This document shows positions 50,270 to 59,278 of a stretch of DNA of 64,000 nt, one piece after another. The notes beneath the pieces were generated by a model. The model ran no database searches, was not told where the DNA came from, and saw only the letters and a program-made list of their open reading frames with translations. Source of the stretch: Paenibacillus ehimensis NBRC 15659 (GTDB taxonomy: Bacteria; Bacillota; Bacilli; Paenibacillales; NBRC-103111); contig NZ_BILX01000012.1 of assembly GCF_004000785.1 (NCBI RefSeq), positions 62,001 to 126,000 on the forward strand, given 5' to 3'. How positions within the stretch are numbered: position 1 is the first letter of the stretch; each line of letters opens with the position of its first letter. The position numbers and the translations under genes are program-made.

Positions 50270-52078
50270 TTATTTCAGGCCGTCCAAAAACGGACGATGG
50301 CTGTTGACAAAGCCGTAGCCGTTCGCAGCGTCCCAGTTGATGGACCAAGTCATGAGTCCTTTGAAGCCGGGATAGCCGGCCGGGTTTTGCAGCTTATAGC
50401 TGCCGCCGAACGACGTGCCTTTGACGATATACGTGATCGCCTTCTGCACCTCGGCCGCCGGCGTATACCCGCCTCCGGCCGCGCTCGGCACCGCAGGCAC
50501 GCCGATGGCGACCTGCTCCGGACGCAGCGCCGGGAATACGTTGTTAGCATTATTATTGACAGGGAAGCCCTTCAGCAGCATCTCGGCCATGGCGACGTGG
50601 AAATCGGCCGTGCCCTGCGCGTAAGAGCGGCCGTCGAGCCCCATCATCGAGCCGCTATTGTAATGCTGCACGTGAATATAATTCAGCTTGTCGCGCAGCG
50701 CGTGGATGATCGGCAGGTAGGCGCCCCAAGGACCGCCGTAAGCGCCCATCCCGCCTTGCACGTACGCCGTCTCCGGCGCCATCGTCAGCACGAATTTGCT
50801 GCCGAAGGTGCTGCTGAGCGTACGGACCGCATCAATCAGGTTCACGATGCCCGGCGTTGTCGGGTTTTTGAAGTCCGTATCGCCGCCGTTCAGGGCCACC
50901 GAGCTGCCTTCCAGATCGATATCGATGCCGTCGAAGCCATAGGTTTGAATAATCGAGGTCATCGTGCTGATAAATTGCTGCTTCTTCGTCGCATCGGACA
51001 GCGTCACCGTGCCGTTGGCGCCGCCAAGGGAGATCAGCACCTTTTTGCCGAGCCCCTGCAAATACGCGACATCCGCTTTGAATTCCTCCACCGTGGCATT
51101 AAACGGCGTGAAGGCGATCGTACCGCTGCCAGGAGAGACCGGCTCGGCAAAAGCGACGTTGATCACATCGTATTTCTTCGAGACGTCCCGCAGCTTGAGC
51201 ACCGAGGACCCGTTATCGAAGTTGTGCCAATAGCCGACGACGATCTTGCCGCCGCCTCCGGACGGTGCCGGGTCGGTCTTCCCTTGCACGCTCGCTCCGG
51301 GCGAGACGTTGCCGGCCGCGTCCTTCGCCTTCACGATGAACGTATACGTCGTGTCGGCGGCAAGTCCGGCCACCGTCGCCGTTGTTCCCGCGACGCTCAG
51401 GCTGCCGGAGCCGTATTCCACCGCATAGCCGGTGACGCCCACGTTATCCGTGGAAGCCGTCCAGGACAGCGAGATGCTGGACGACGTTTTGCCGGTGACG
51501 GTCAGATTCGTCGGCGCCGTCGGCGGCTGCGTATCATTGGAAGCCGGGTTCGTCGTAACCGTGACGGGCTGGCTTGCGGCGGATACGTTGCCTGCCGCGT
51601 CCTTCGCTTTCACCGTGAATGTGTACGCCGTGTTCGCGGACAACCCGCTGACCGTGGCGGTCGTTCCCGTCACGCTCGCCGCGACCGCAGACCCGTTGTA
51701 CACGTCATAGCCGGTAACGCCAACGTTATCCGTCGAAGCGTTCCAGGCAAGGGTCACGCTGCTGGACGTTTTGCCTGTGGCCTGCAAGCCGGACGGAGCC
51801 GTCGGCGCTTGCGTATCCGTTCCGCCGCTGCCGCCGGCCTTCCATAAGGCCGGAACGTTCGGCGGCTCCCAACCGGTAAGCGATGTATGCGGTTGCAAGC
51901 AGGTGTATGTCTGCCCCGCATACGTGACCACATCCCCGGCTTTGTAGGCGGTGTTCGGCTGCCACTCGCCCGCGCCGAGCGCCATCGCCGGAACCAGACT
52001 AAGCAGGAGCAAAGCGATTACGGTTAAAGAAAACGCTTTCCTAATTGTGCGCTGAAGCGCAATTTGCGCAAAACTCAT
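50270..52078 (-). CDS. GH18 chitinase with chitin-binding and fibronectin III domains
   Basis: A 602-residue secreted chitinase. A signal peptide (about 1-36, ending AMALGA) is followed by a CBM5/12 chitin-binding module (EWQPNTAYKAGDVVTYAGQTYTCLQPH), two fibronectin III repeats with nearly identical TLAWNASTDNVGVTGYDVY / SLSWTASTDNVGVTGYAVE text, and a GH18 barrel from about 285. The catalytic DxxDxDxE is FDGIDIDLEGS (about 380-390), with Glu as proton donor; WSINWDA is the late Trp motif. It cuts chitin outside the cell. The sugar-uptake cluster at 1-4.9 kb could use its products. Confidence 0.95.
   Translation of the reverse strand: MSFAQIALQRTIRKAFSLTVIALLLLSLVPAMALGAGEWQPNTAYKAGDVVTYAGQTYTCLQPHTSLTGWEPPNVPALWKAGGSGGTDTQAPTAPSGLQATGKTSSSVTLAWNASTDNVGVTGYDVYNGSAVAASVTGTTATVSGLSANTAYTFTVKAKDAAGNVSAASQPVTVTTNPASNDTQPPTAPTNLTVTGKTSSSISLSWTASTDNVGVTGYAVEYGSGSLSVAGTTATVAGLAADTTYTFIVKAKDAAGNVSPGASVQGKTDPAPSGGGGKIVVGYWHNFDNGSSVLKLRDVSKKYDVINVAFAEPVSPGSGTIAFTPFNATVEEFKADVAYLQGLGKKVLISLGGANGTVTLSDATKKQQFISTMTSIIQTYGFDGIDIDLEGSSVALNGGDTDFKNPTTPGIVNLIDAVRTLSSTFGSKFVLTMAPETAYVQGGMGAYGGPWGAYLPIIHALRDKLNYIHVQHYNSGSMMGLDGRSYAQGTADFHVAMAEMLLKGFPVNNNANNVFPALRPEQVAIGVPAVPSAAGGGYTPAAEVQKAITYIVKGTSFGGSYKLQNPAGYPGFKGLMTWSINWDAANGYGFVNSHRPFLDGLK
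52028..52044. promoter_or_regulatory. cre-like sequence inside the chitinase signal-peptide codons
   Basis: AAGAAAACGCTTTCCTA on the plus strand contains the core GAAAACGCTTTC and is close to the CcpA cre consensus, with mismatches at the outer positions. It lies within the first 17 codons of the chitinase, where cre sites sometimes act as roadblocks. Confidence 0.3.
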
Positions 52079-52295
52079 TCATCAATCCCTCCCTGATATT
52101 TAGGAATAAAAGCAGCGAAAGAAACCCCGACAAATCGCCTCGTCTGCCGCTGGTCTCACCTCCCTTGCCAAAACGGCGTTCATACTTTCATTTAACCATG
52201 ACCTTTAGGGGACAGTAAGGGGTAAATTCCATTTTTTAGGGGGATAAAATAACACAAACAGCGGCCATCCGCTCCCTGATCCAAAGGGTCAAGAA

Positions 52296-52331
52296 CAAAA
52301 AAAGGCACTTCAACCGAAATTGAAATGCCTG
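52296..52331 (-). terminator. Terminator of the fix operon
   Basis: On the minus strand AGGCATTTCAA pairs with TTGAAGTGCCT, ending in TTTTTTT. It is 29 bases after the last small gene of the fix operon. Confidence 0.85.
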
Positions 52332-52359
52332 CCGGACTGTTCCATAATTCCCCGTGCTT

Positions 52360-52506
52360 TCATTCTTCTTTTCGCAGCTCCTCGGCCTTTTCCCAGCTCG
52401 TAAACCAATCTTCCCAAATGACTTGACAGAACGACCCGTTGACGGCGATCACCGTTCCCCTGGCCCCGTCCGGGATAAAGATGACGCAGTCCCCCACCGC
52501 AAACAT
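52360..52506 (-). CDS. Small protein at the end of the fix operon
   Basis: A 48-residue acidic protein starting MFAVGDCVIFIPDGARGTVIA and continuing FCQVIWEDWFTSWEKAEEL. The pattern is a small SH3-like beta-barrel of the kind seen in accessory or carbon-storage proteins. I do not recognise it. It starts 7 bases after the fixX stop, so it is in the same transcript, and the fix terminator follows. A role in the fix complex is only positional inference. Confidence 0.6.
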   Translation of the reverse strand: MFAVGDCVIFIPDGARGTVIAVNGSFCQVIWEDWFTSWEKAEELRKEE

Positions 52507-52513
52507 GGCGCAG

Positions 52514-52816
52514 CTACCCCAGCCGGAAGATGATCCCGTGACCGCCCTTGGGGTATTCCCACTTGATGTTCTGGTGCGGACAGCCAATGCGGCAGCTTCC
52601 GCACTCGTGACAGCCCTCGTAGCCGACGTGCATCCGGATCTCCTCCCACTTGTACACTTCGGCCGGGCAAAAAATCGTACAAATCTTGTCGGGGCACTTC
52701 GTCGCGCAGATATCGTAGTCGAGCACGTGGAGATGGGAGTTCGTGTCCGCCTTGAACCGGATCAAGTACTGCTTCTCTTCGATGGTCTGCCCTTTTCCCT
52801 TGGGCTGGTCGCTCAT
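52514..52816 (-). CDS. fixX: Ferredoxin-like protein FixX
   Basis: A 100-residue ferredoxin that accepts electrons within the FixABCX complex. Cysteines at 69, 72, 75 and 79 (CHECGSCRIGCP) form one 4Fe-4S site; a first group at 37, 41, 46 and 50 (CATKCPDKICTIFCP) is the FixX-type second set. ATG 52816 overlaps the fixC stop and has GGAGG upstream. Order and coupling match fixABCX operons. Confidence 0.92.
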   Translation of the reverse strand: MSDQPKGKGQTIEEKQYLIRFKADTNSHLHVLDYDICATKCPDKICTIFCPAEVYKWEEIRMHVGYEGCHECGSCRIGCPHQNIKWEYPKGGHGIIFRLG

Positions 52817-54108
52817 TTCATCACCCTCCATGCCTTGAACAAGTCTTGGGCGATCTTGATTTTCTCGCCCGCGGTGCCGATGCCGCGCCAAATTTTGCGC
52901 TGCTTCTCCTTCTTGCTCGTGCCGTCGACGGTGAACAATTCGCCGGCCGCCCGGTTCATGAGCGGGATGTACTTTTCAAAATAATGGGGGTACTTCTCAA
53001 AATGGTGCGTCGCATCCTTGTACTTCTTCAAGTCTTGGCCGACGAAGCTGTCCAGCAGCCGGGTCCGGTACTTGTCGAGCCGGGCGGCGGAATAGTCGCC
53101 CGCTTCCTTCGCTTCCAGAATCGTCTCCGCCGCCAGCACGCCGGACGCCATCGCCATGTTCGAGCCTTCGCGGTGAATGGCGTTGACGAGCTGGGCCGCG
53201 TCCCCCACCACGATCACGCCGTCTCCGACGACCTTCGGCATGGAGCGGTAGCCGCCCTCCGGGATCAAATGGGCCAAATATTCCTGCTGCTCGCTGCCCT
53301 GGATATACGGTCGCAGAATCGGGTGCGTCTTGACATATTCAAGCAGCTCGTAAGGCTTCAGCTTGCGCTTAATCAGCCCGGACAGCATCGCCCCGACGCC
53401 GATGTTGAGGCTGTCTTTGTTCGTATACAGCCACGCCGTGCCGAGAATGCCATGGGTGGAATCGCCGAAAATTTCGAACGTACAGCCTTGGTCGCCTTCG
53501 AGGCTGAACCGGTCTTCGATCATTTTGCGATCCAGCTTCAGCACTTCCATGACGGCCAGCGCCACCTCGTCCGGGCGGAACTCCTTGTGGAAGCCGAGCG
53601 ACTTGGCGAGCAGCGAATTGACGCCGTCCGCGAGCACTACGACGTCGGCATACAGCTCCCCATCCGGGCGGTCGGTGCGGACACCGACGACGCGCCCGTC
53701 CTGGGTGATGCATTCGAGCACGACCGTCTCGTTGACCAGCAGCGCGCCCTGCTGCACCGCCTTCTCTGCAAACCACTGGTCGAATTTGGCCCGCAGCACG
53801 GTGAAATTGTTGTATGGCTCTTGTCCCCACTCCAGCCCCTTGTAGCTGAAGGTGACCGCCGATTCTTTATCCAGCATCATGAAGCGCTGCTCGACGATCG
53901 GCCGCTCCACCGGCGCGTCCTTGTAAAAGCCCGGAATGATGTCCTCCATTGTTTTGCGGTACAGGACGCCGCCCATGACATTTTTCGAGCCAGGGTACTC
54001 TCCCCGCTCGATGAGCAGAACGTTGACGCCGGCCTTGGCTAACGTATAGGCGCACGACGTCCCGGCCGGCCCTGCGCCGACCACGATTACGTCGAATTTT
54101 TCAGCCAT
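52813..54108 (-). CDS. fixC: FixC: FAD-dependent ETF-quinone-oxidoreductase-like subunit
   Basis: A 431-residue flavoprotein of the geranylgeranyl-reductase/ETF-QO superfamily. The FAD motif is VGAGPAGTSCAYTLAKAG (residues 10-27) with IERGEYPGSKNVMGG after it; GDGVIVVGDAAQLVNAIHREGSNMAMASG is the second FAD motif with GD. In the complex FixC passes one electron to quinone while another reaches FixX. The start overlaps fixB by eight bases. Length and motifs are standard. Confidence 0.94.
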   Translation of the reverse strand: MAEKFDVIVVGAGPAGTSCAYTLAKAGVNVLLIERGEYPGSKNVMGGVLYRKTMEDIIPGFYKDAPVERPIVEQRFMMLDKESAVTFSYKGLEWGQEPYNNFTVLRAKFDQWFAEKAVQQGALLVNETVVLECITQDGRVVGVRTDRPDGELYADVVVLADGVNSLLAKSLGFHKEFRPDEVALAVMEVLKLDRKMIEDRFSLEGDQGCTFEIFGDSTHGILGTAWLYTNKDSLNIGVGAMLSGLIKRKLKPYELLEYVKTHPILRPYIQGSEQQEYLAHLIPEGGYRSMPKVVGDGVIVVGDAAQLVNAIHREGSNMAMASGVLAAETILEAKEAGDYSAARLDKYRTRLLDSFVGQDLKKYKDATHHFEKYPHYFEKYIPLMNRAAGELFTVDGTSKKEKQRKIWRGIGTAGEKIKIAQDLFKAWRVMK

Positions 54109-55126
54109 ATTGAGGCACCTCGCTTTGCAGCGCTTTTTGGAACGCTTCGATCAGCAGCGGGACGATGACGAACGCATCGCCGACGATACCGTAGTGGCAG
54201 GACCCGAAGATCGGAGCGGCAGGATCTTTGTTGATGGCAATAATGAGCCCCGAATTCTGCATGCCGACCAAATGCTGGATCGCCCCGGAAATGCCGATGG
54301 CAAAATAAATTTTCGGCGTCACGGTGACGCCCGTCTGCCCGACCTGGTGATGATGCCCGATCCATCCGGCCTCCACCGCATCGCGGCTCGCCCCGACGGA
54401 AGCGCCCAGCGTCTCCGCCAGCCGGTGAATCAGCTCGAAGCCGGCCGGGCCGCCCAGCCCTTTGCCTCCGGCGACGATCACGTCCGCCTCGTCGATCCGC
54501 ACCCGCTGCGTCGTGTCGCGGACGATCTCCAGCACCTTCGTGCGCAGGTCTTCTTCGCGGACGGAGACAGCTTCCTCGACGATGTCCCCCTTACGCTGCC
54601 GGTCCGGGGCCAGCCGCTTCATGACCTTCGGGCGCACGGTGGCCATTTGCGGTCGGTCCTTTTTGCACAAAATCGTCGCCATGATGTTGCCGCCGAACGC
54701 CGGACGGCTCGCTTCCAGCAGCCCGGTCTCCGCGTCGACGTCCAGCTGCGTCGTATCCGCCGTCAGCCCCGTCGCGAGATCCGTCGCCACGGCGCTGGCG
54801 AGGTCCTTGCCCGTCGAGGTCGCGCCGAACAGAAAAATTTCCGGCTTGTGCTTCTGACAAGCTTCGATGACGGCCCGCATGTACGATTCCGTCCGGTAAT
54901 GATGGAAGATCGGGTCGTCGTACAAGTACACAGTGTCCGCTCCGTAAGCGATGACCTCGGCGGCCAGAGGCCGGACGCCGTCGCCGATGAGGATGCCCGC
55001 GAGCGGCACGCCCCGCTTATCCGCAAGCTTCCGCCCGGCCCCCAGCAGCTCCAGCGACACCGGCGCAACCGCGCCGTTCTTCTGCTCGATGAACACCCAA
55101 ACGCCGCGGTAATCCTCCAGGTTCAT
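54101..55126 (-). CDS. fixB: FixB: electron-transfer flavoprotein alpha subunit
   Basis: A 341-residue ETF alpha-type subunit. The N-terminal adenine-nucleotide-fold domain ([29 protein letters not shown]) and C-terminal FAD domain [36 protein letters not shown], followed by [25 protein letters not shown], are clear. It forms the FAD-binding heterodimer with FixA, which bifurcates electrons from NADH. It overlaps fixA by ATGA. Confidence 0.94.
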   Translation of the reverse strand: MNLEDYRGVWVFIEQKNGAVAPVSLELLGAGRKLADKRGVPLAGILIGDGVRPLAAEVIAYGADTVYLYDDPIFHHYRTESYMRAVIEACQKHKPEIFLFGATSTGKDLASAVATDLATGLTADTTQLDVDAETGLLEASRPAFGGNIMATILCKKDRPQMATVRPKVMKRLAPDRQRKGDIVEEAVSVREEDLRTKVLEIVRDTTQRVRIDEADVIVAGGKGLGGPAGFELIHRLAETLGASVGASRDAVEAGWIGHHHQVGQTGVTVTPKIYFAIGISGAIQHLVGMQNSGLIIAINKDPAAPIFGSCHYGIVGDAFVIVPLLIEAFQKALQSEVPQYG

Positions 55127-55959
55127 GAGCTTTCACCTCCGTTTTGAACGCGGAACAGCTCTTTTTTCTCCAGCAAAATTGACAGCAGCTTGCCCGCCTG
55201 CTCCGCAGGAGTTCCTTCCAGCAGCTCCCCGCCCTTCGGCTTCTCCGGCGGCCATACCTTGGCGACGATCGTCGGGGAGCCTTTGAGCCCGAGCTTCGTT
55301 CGGTCCACGCCCTCCAAATCGTCGACGGACCAGACGACCGGCTGGTACCGCGCCGCCCGCAGCATGTTGGGCAGCGGCGAATACGGGATATCGTTGATGT
55401 CCTTTTCGACGGAGAACAGACACGGCAGCGTCGAACGGACGACCTCGTAGCCGTCCTCCAGCTTGCGGTGGATGATGGCGTAGCCTTCGTCCTTGTTAAT
55501 TTCGACGATCTTGCGGACGTTCGTCAGCGGCGGAATATCCAGTCTGCGGGCAATGCCCGGACCGACTTGGCCGGTATCGCCGTCGATCGTCATTTTGCCG
55601 CAAAGGATCAGATCGATCGGCTTCAGCTTGGCGATTTTGTCAATCGCCTTCGTCAGCGAATAGCTGGTCGCCAGCGTATCTGCTCCGGCGAACGCGCGGT
55701 CGGTGATCAGGTAGCCTTCGTCCGCGCCGATCTCGATGCATTTGCGGATCGCCTTGACCGCGGGCGGCGGCCCCATCGTCACGACGGACACCGTTCCTCC
55801 GTACCGCTGCTTGAGACGCACCGCTTCTTCGACGGCATGCGCATCGTACGGATTGAGGATGGCCGGCGCGCTGGAGCGGTCCATCGTGTTCGTTTTCGGG
55901 TTCATCTTGATGATTTTCGTATCCGGCACCTGCTTGATACAGGCGACCAAGTGAAGCAT
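55123..55959 (-). CDS. fixA: FixA: electron-transfer flavoprotein beta subunit
   Basis: A 278-residue ETF beta-type subunit. It begins MLHLVACIKQVPDTKIIKMNP, typical of the family, then NPYDAHAVEEAVRLKQRYGGTVSVVTMGP, and LILCGKMTIDGDTGQVGPGIARRL contains the ETF beta signature. It pairs with FixB. AAGGAGGG precedes the ATG. This gene heads the fixABCX operon; no NifA-type or sigma-54 promoter was seen upstream. Confidence 0.94.
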   Translation of the reverse strand: MLHLVACIKQVPDTKIIKMNPKTNTMDRSSAPAILNPYDAHAVEEAVRLKQRYGGTVSVVTMGPPPAVKAIRKCIEIGADEGYLITDRAFAGADTLATSYSLTKAIDKIAKLKPIDLILCGKMTIDGDTGQVGPGIARRLDIPPLTNVRKIVEINKDEGYAIIHRKLEDGYEVVRSTLPCLFSVEKDINDIPYSPLPNMLRAARYQPVVWSVDDLEGVDRTKLGLKGSPTIVAKVWPPEKPKGGELLEGTPAEQAGKLLSILLEKKELFRVQNGGESS

Positions 55960-56089
55960 CGGCAGTTCCCTCCTTGTCGGACGCTTCGGTTCTCGACAGC
56001 GGCCCGCCGGACAAACTGTCTACCGGGGGCCATGTCCATCTTCTCTTTATCAATCTATTGGCCGTCCGCTCCTTTTATTCGGCGATCCG

Positions 56090-56144
56090 AAAAAAAGAAG
56101 CCGGCGATCTCCGAAGGTCGCAAGAAACCTTGGAAATCGCCGGC
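56090..56144 (-). terminator. Terminator of the tetR-MFS operon
   Basis: On the minus strand GCCGGCGAT pairs with ATCGCCGGC, with an inner TCCAAGG-type stem, followed by TTCTTTTTTT. Confidence 0.85.
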
Positions 56145-56192
56145 GATGCCGGAAAGGAGCCGCCCTCTTGTTGCAGGGCAGGATGCGTCGTC

Positions 56193-57713
56193 TTAGCCGG
56201 GCATCACGGATTGCCCGTCTTCTTTCTGCGGCGTCAGCACCTCTTTTTTCATAAACCAGCAGATTATGAAAGCCGCGGCGGCAAAGATCGCTCCGATCCA
56301 GAACATTTGCTGAAACGCCGTAGCGAAAACGGTCTTGATCTGAAGCAGCAAGTCGGCCGGGATCCCTTCGGGAATCCCTCCGTTCATGATGGATTCCGAC
56401 GACCCGGCAGGAAAGCTGTCGGACAGCCCGGCGATGCCGTCGTGAATATGACGGGAAAGCAGGCTGCCGAAGATGCTGAAGCCGAGCGTAGCGCCGAGCG
56501 ATTGGAACAGCTGGACGGTAGCGACGCCAACCCCGGTATGCTCTTTGGCCACCGTTTCCTGTACGATCAGGTTGTCGCTGCCGAACAGTACGCCGATGCC
56601 GAGGCCCAGAATAAAGAAGGCGGCGATCACATAGAGGACGGTCGTATTCACGTCGATTTGGGAAAGCACGATATATCCGGCAATCGGCAGGATGAACGAA
56701 ACGACAAACAGATACTTGTAGGCAACCTTCGTAATCAAGAATCCGCACAGCACGCTTGCCGGAATGGCGCCTGCCATAAAGGCCAGCGTCAAATAGCCGG
56801 ACGCCGTGGGCGACATCCCCATCACATTCTGGGCGAAGAAGGGGAAGCCGGACATGCCGCCCATGACGCCGAGCATCGTGACGAAGACGATGAGCGACAG
56901 AACGACAACCGAACGGTTGCGGAACAGCTGCAGCGGAATGATCGGCTCCACCGCCTTCGACTCGATGCGGATGAAGAGAGCGATCAGAACGGCCGCCAAA
57001 ACCAGCAATCCGACGACAGCAGGCGAAGACCACGTATAACCCGCGACGTCGATCAGCACCGGTGCGAACAGCAGGGCCAGCATGGAGAGAACGAGCGTGC
57101 AGGCGCCGGCCCAGTCGATCGGTTTCTTTTCCGTGCTGACCGACTCCCGCAAGCCTTTGGCAACGAAGAGGGCGGCGACGAGCCCGACCGGAATGTTGAT
57201 CAAAAATATCCAATGCCAACTCAAATGGCTGACGAAGTACCCGCCTACCGTCGGCCCGAGCAGCTGCGGCAAAATCATCATCGGCCCGATAAGGCTCTGT
57301 ACCTTCGCCCGCTGCTCTAGAGGAAACGAGTCCCCGATAATAATCATCGCCAGCGGCATGAGCCCTCCGGCTCCGATCCCTTGAATGCCTCTGCCGATCA
57401 GCAGCGCCGTCATGGAATTGGCGAATCCGCATACAACGGACCCAACGATGAACAATGCCAGACACATCAGATAGATTCGCTTACGGCCGTAAAGGTCGGC
57501 AAGTTTGCCGAAGATCGGCATGAAGATCGTGATCGAAAGCATATATATTCCCGCGACCCAGCCAAATAGCGCCAAACCGTGGAGATCGCGGATCATCGTC
57601 GGAAGCGCCGTAGACACCGCCGTCTGGTCAAGCTCCGAGAAGACAAGGCCAAGCAGCAAACCGATGAGGATGAGGGTTTTGTTCGTAGTTTCCTTTTTCA
57701 TAACTGTACTCAC
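56193..57713 (-). CDS. DHA2-family (EmrB-like) drug efflux MFS transporter
   Basis: A 506-residue exporter with about 14 helices. The first helix pair shows LGLVFSELDQTAVSTALPTMIRDLHG, and the loop FGKLADLYGRKRIYLM is the MFS motif A; GRGIQGIGAGGLMPLAMIIIGD is motif C of DHA2 drug pumps. The charge pairs and long C-terminus fit EmrB/QacA-type carriers. It starts three bases after the tetR stop on the same strand, so it is regulated by that repressor. The substrate is unknown. Confidence 0.92.
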   Translation of the reverse strand: MSTVMKKETTNKTLILIGLLLGLVFSELDQTAVSTALPTMIRDLHGLALFGWVAGIYMLSITIFMPIFGKLADLYGRKRIYLMCLALFIVGSVVCGFANSMTALLIGRGIQGIGAGGLMPLAMIIIGDSFPLEQRAKVQSLIGPMMILPQLLGPTVGGYFVSHLSWHWIFLINIPVGLVAALFVAKGLRESVSTEKKPIDWAGACTLVLSMLALLFAPVLIDVAGYTWSSPAVVGLLVLAAVLIALFIRIESKAVEPIIPLQLFRNRSVVVLSLIVFVTMLGVMGGMSGFPFFAQNVMGMSPTASGYLTLAFMAGAIPASVLCGFLITKVAYKYLFVVSFILPIAGYIVLSQIDVNTTVLYVIAAFFILGLGIGVLFGSDNLIVQETVAKEHTGVGVATVQLFQSLGATLGFSIFGSLLSRHIHDGIAGLSDSFPAGSSESIMNGGIPEGIPADLLLQIKTVFATAFQQMFWIGAIFAAAAFIICWFMKKEVLTPQKEDGQSVMPG

Positions 57714-57716
57714 TCT

Positions 57717-58310
57717 CTATAAAAGGGTAGGTTTTACAACAAGCCGCATCATGAAATCGATGTCGGGCGGACGGTACCCTTCCAATTCATGCGTCCGGAG
57801 GTTCATCAGACCGACGATAGAGGTAAGGTACCACATGGCGATGTCCCGCGGGTTGCCTTCGAGGAACTGTCCCGCTTGTTGTCCGGCAGCGACGACGGAA
57901 GTCACCGTATCGATCATCCCGGCGGTATCATGGTCCTTCATCAATTCTGCGATTTCCTTGGGCAGGTTGTCTGCCGACATGACCTGCTGCATCAAGATGA
58001 AGTGATGATTATCCTCCTGCAAAATTTCTTTGGTTAATGCGCGTATTTTCTCCAGCGGCGATCCCGGCATATTTCGGATAAGAGCGAACGCCTCGTTCGA
58101 GCCTTCGACTGCATCCTTCACAAGCTCGGCCAAAATTTCGTCCTTGGACTTAAAATAGCGGTAAGAAAGGCCGTCGCTAATCCCCGCTTCTCTCGCGATC
58201 ATGCTCATCTTCGTTCCCATTAACCCATGGTGCGCGAACACTTTGAGTGCCGCCCGCTTGATCTGAACTCTTCGTTCGTCCCGATTCGGATCCGTCGAGC
58301 CGGTCTTCAT
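57717..58310 (-). CDS. TetR/AcrR-family repressor of the efflux pump
   Basis: A 197-residue repressor. The HTH reads ALKVFAHHGLMGTKMSMIAREAGISDGLSYRYFKSKDEILAEL, typical of TetR. The C-terminal ligand domain begins near residue 70. It is directly followed by the efflux-pump gene. Its own promoter region has a 25-bp palindrome 21 bases from the start, so autoregulation and control of the pump are likely, relieved by the drug or metabolite. Confidence 0.93.
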   Translation of the reverse strand: MKTGSTDPNRDERRVQIKRAALKVFAHHGLMGTKMSMIAREAGISDGLSYRYFKSKDEILAELVKDAVEGSNEAFALIRNMPGSPLEKIRALTKEILQEDNHHFILMQQVMSADNLPKEIAELMKDHDTAGMIDTVTSVVAAGQQAGQFLEGNPRDIAMWYLTSIVGLMNLRTHELEGYRPPDIDFMMRLVVKPTLL

Positions 58311-58330
58311 GATGTGTGAGCCTCCTTTTC

Positions 58331-58355
58331 AAATGAATGAATAAATCATTCATTT
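58331..58355. promoter_or_regulatory. TetR operator (10-bp arms, 5-bp spacer)
   Basis: AAATGAATGA-ATAAA-TCATTCATTT: perfect arms, 21 bases upstream of tetR. This resembles known TetR/QacR-type sites in size and symmetry. Confidence 0.75.
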
Positions 58356-58434
58356 ACTTGATTAGATCATACTCAAGCGCGCGCTTTTTGTCAACCTTTT
58401 CCGAATTTGAGTATGCAGTGTGCCCCCCTACATT

Positions 58435-58490
58435 TTTAAGGTTCGTGTAAGGTTCCTATTAAAACGCTGTAAGGTGCGGCGAACTATAAT
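58435..58490 (+). promoter_or_regulatory. Response-regulator box and promoter of the ABC genes
   Basis: Four 11-base units lie head to tail: TTTAAGGTTCG (58435), TGTAAGGTTCC (58446), TATTAAAACGC (58457), TGTAAGGTGCG (58468), followed by TATAAT at 58485-58490. Repeats at 11-bp phase upstream of a -10 are typical binding sites of OmpR-family regulators. Confidence 0.65.
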
Positions 58491-58522
58491 CGTCTTTGTA
58501 GAGATACAAGGAGGATTGCTTC

Positions 58523-59278
58523 ATGACAACCATCTTACAGGCAAGAAACGTTCAAAAAATATACGGCACGAAGGAAAATCAATACAAAGCGCTGGTAGAT
58601 ATCGATCTCGAAGTGAAGGAAAGCGAGTTTATCGGCATTATGGGGCCTTCGGGGGCGGGGAAATCAACCTTGCTCCATATTTTATCCACCATCGATACCC
58701 CGTCGTCCGGAGAAATCGTCATCGCCGGTCAACATATCATGAAGATGAACGAGGAACAATTGTCGGACTTCCGCCGCAACCGGCTCGGTTTTATTTTTCA
58801 GGACTATAACCTTCTCGATACGCTGACGGTGAAGGAAAACATCTTACTTCCGCTTGCCTTATCGAAGGTTCCGGCCAAGGAAATCGAAGCGCGCGTGAAT
58901 GAAATCGCCGATACGTTCGGCATTCGGGACATTCTCGACAAATACCCCTACCACATCTCCGGGGGCCAGAAACAGCGGACGGCCGCGTCGCGCGCCATTG
59001 TCGCCAATCCGAGCCTGATCCTGGCGGACGAGCCGACGGGCGCACTGGATTCGAAGTCGGCCTCCAGCCTGCTCGAAAGCTTGACCCTGCTCAACGAAAG
59101 GCATCGCTCGACAATCATGATGGTGACACATGACGCGTTTGCCGCAAGCTTCTGCAAACGAATTTTATTTATCAAAGACGGCAAGATGTACGCCGAAATC
59201 CATAAGCTCCAGCAATCGCGGCAGGAATTTTTCCAGAAAATATTGGATGTCCTCGCCTCGCTTGGAGGTGGGCGGTAA
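58523..59278 (+). CDS. BceA-type ABC transporter ATP-binding protein
   Basis: A 251-residue ATPase for peptide-antibiotic detoxification. Walker A is GPSGAGKST (residues 41-49), Q-loop in GFIFQDYNLLD, signature ISGGQKQR (about 144-151), Walker B LILADEPTGALDSKS and H-loop VTHD. These are typical of the MacB/BceA class. AAGGAGG precedes the ATG. The stop directly abuts the permease start. The upstream tandem repeats and the two-component pair downstream fit Bce-like regulation. Confidence 0.94.
   Translation: MTTILQARNVQKIYGTKENQYKALVDIDLEVKESEFIGIMGPSGAGKSTLLHILSTIDTPSSGEIVIAGQHIMKMNEEQLSDFRRNRLGFIFQDYNLLDTLTVKENILLPLALSKVPAKEIEARVNEIADTFGIRDILDKYPYHISGGQKQRTAASRAIVANPSLILADEPTGALDSKSASSLLESLTLLNERHRSTIMMVTHDAFAASFCKRILFIKDGKMYAEIHKLQQSRQEFFQKILDVLASLGGGR

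Noticed and set aside
50210-51847. A 545-codon plus-strand frame opposite the chitinase
   Set aside because: Arg/His-rich shadow of a gene with an intact GH18 catalytic motif.
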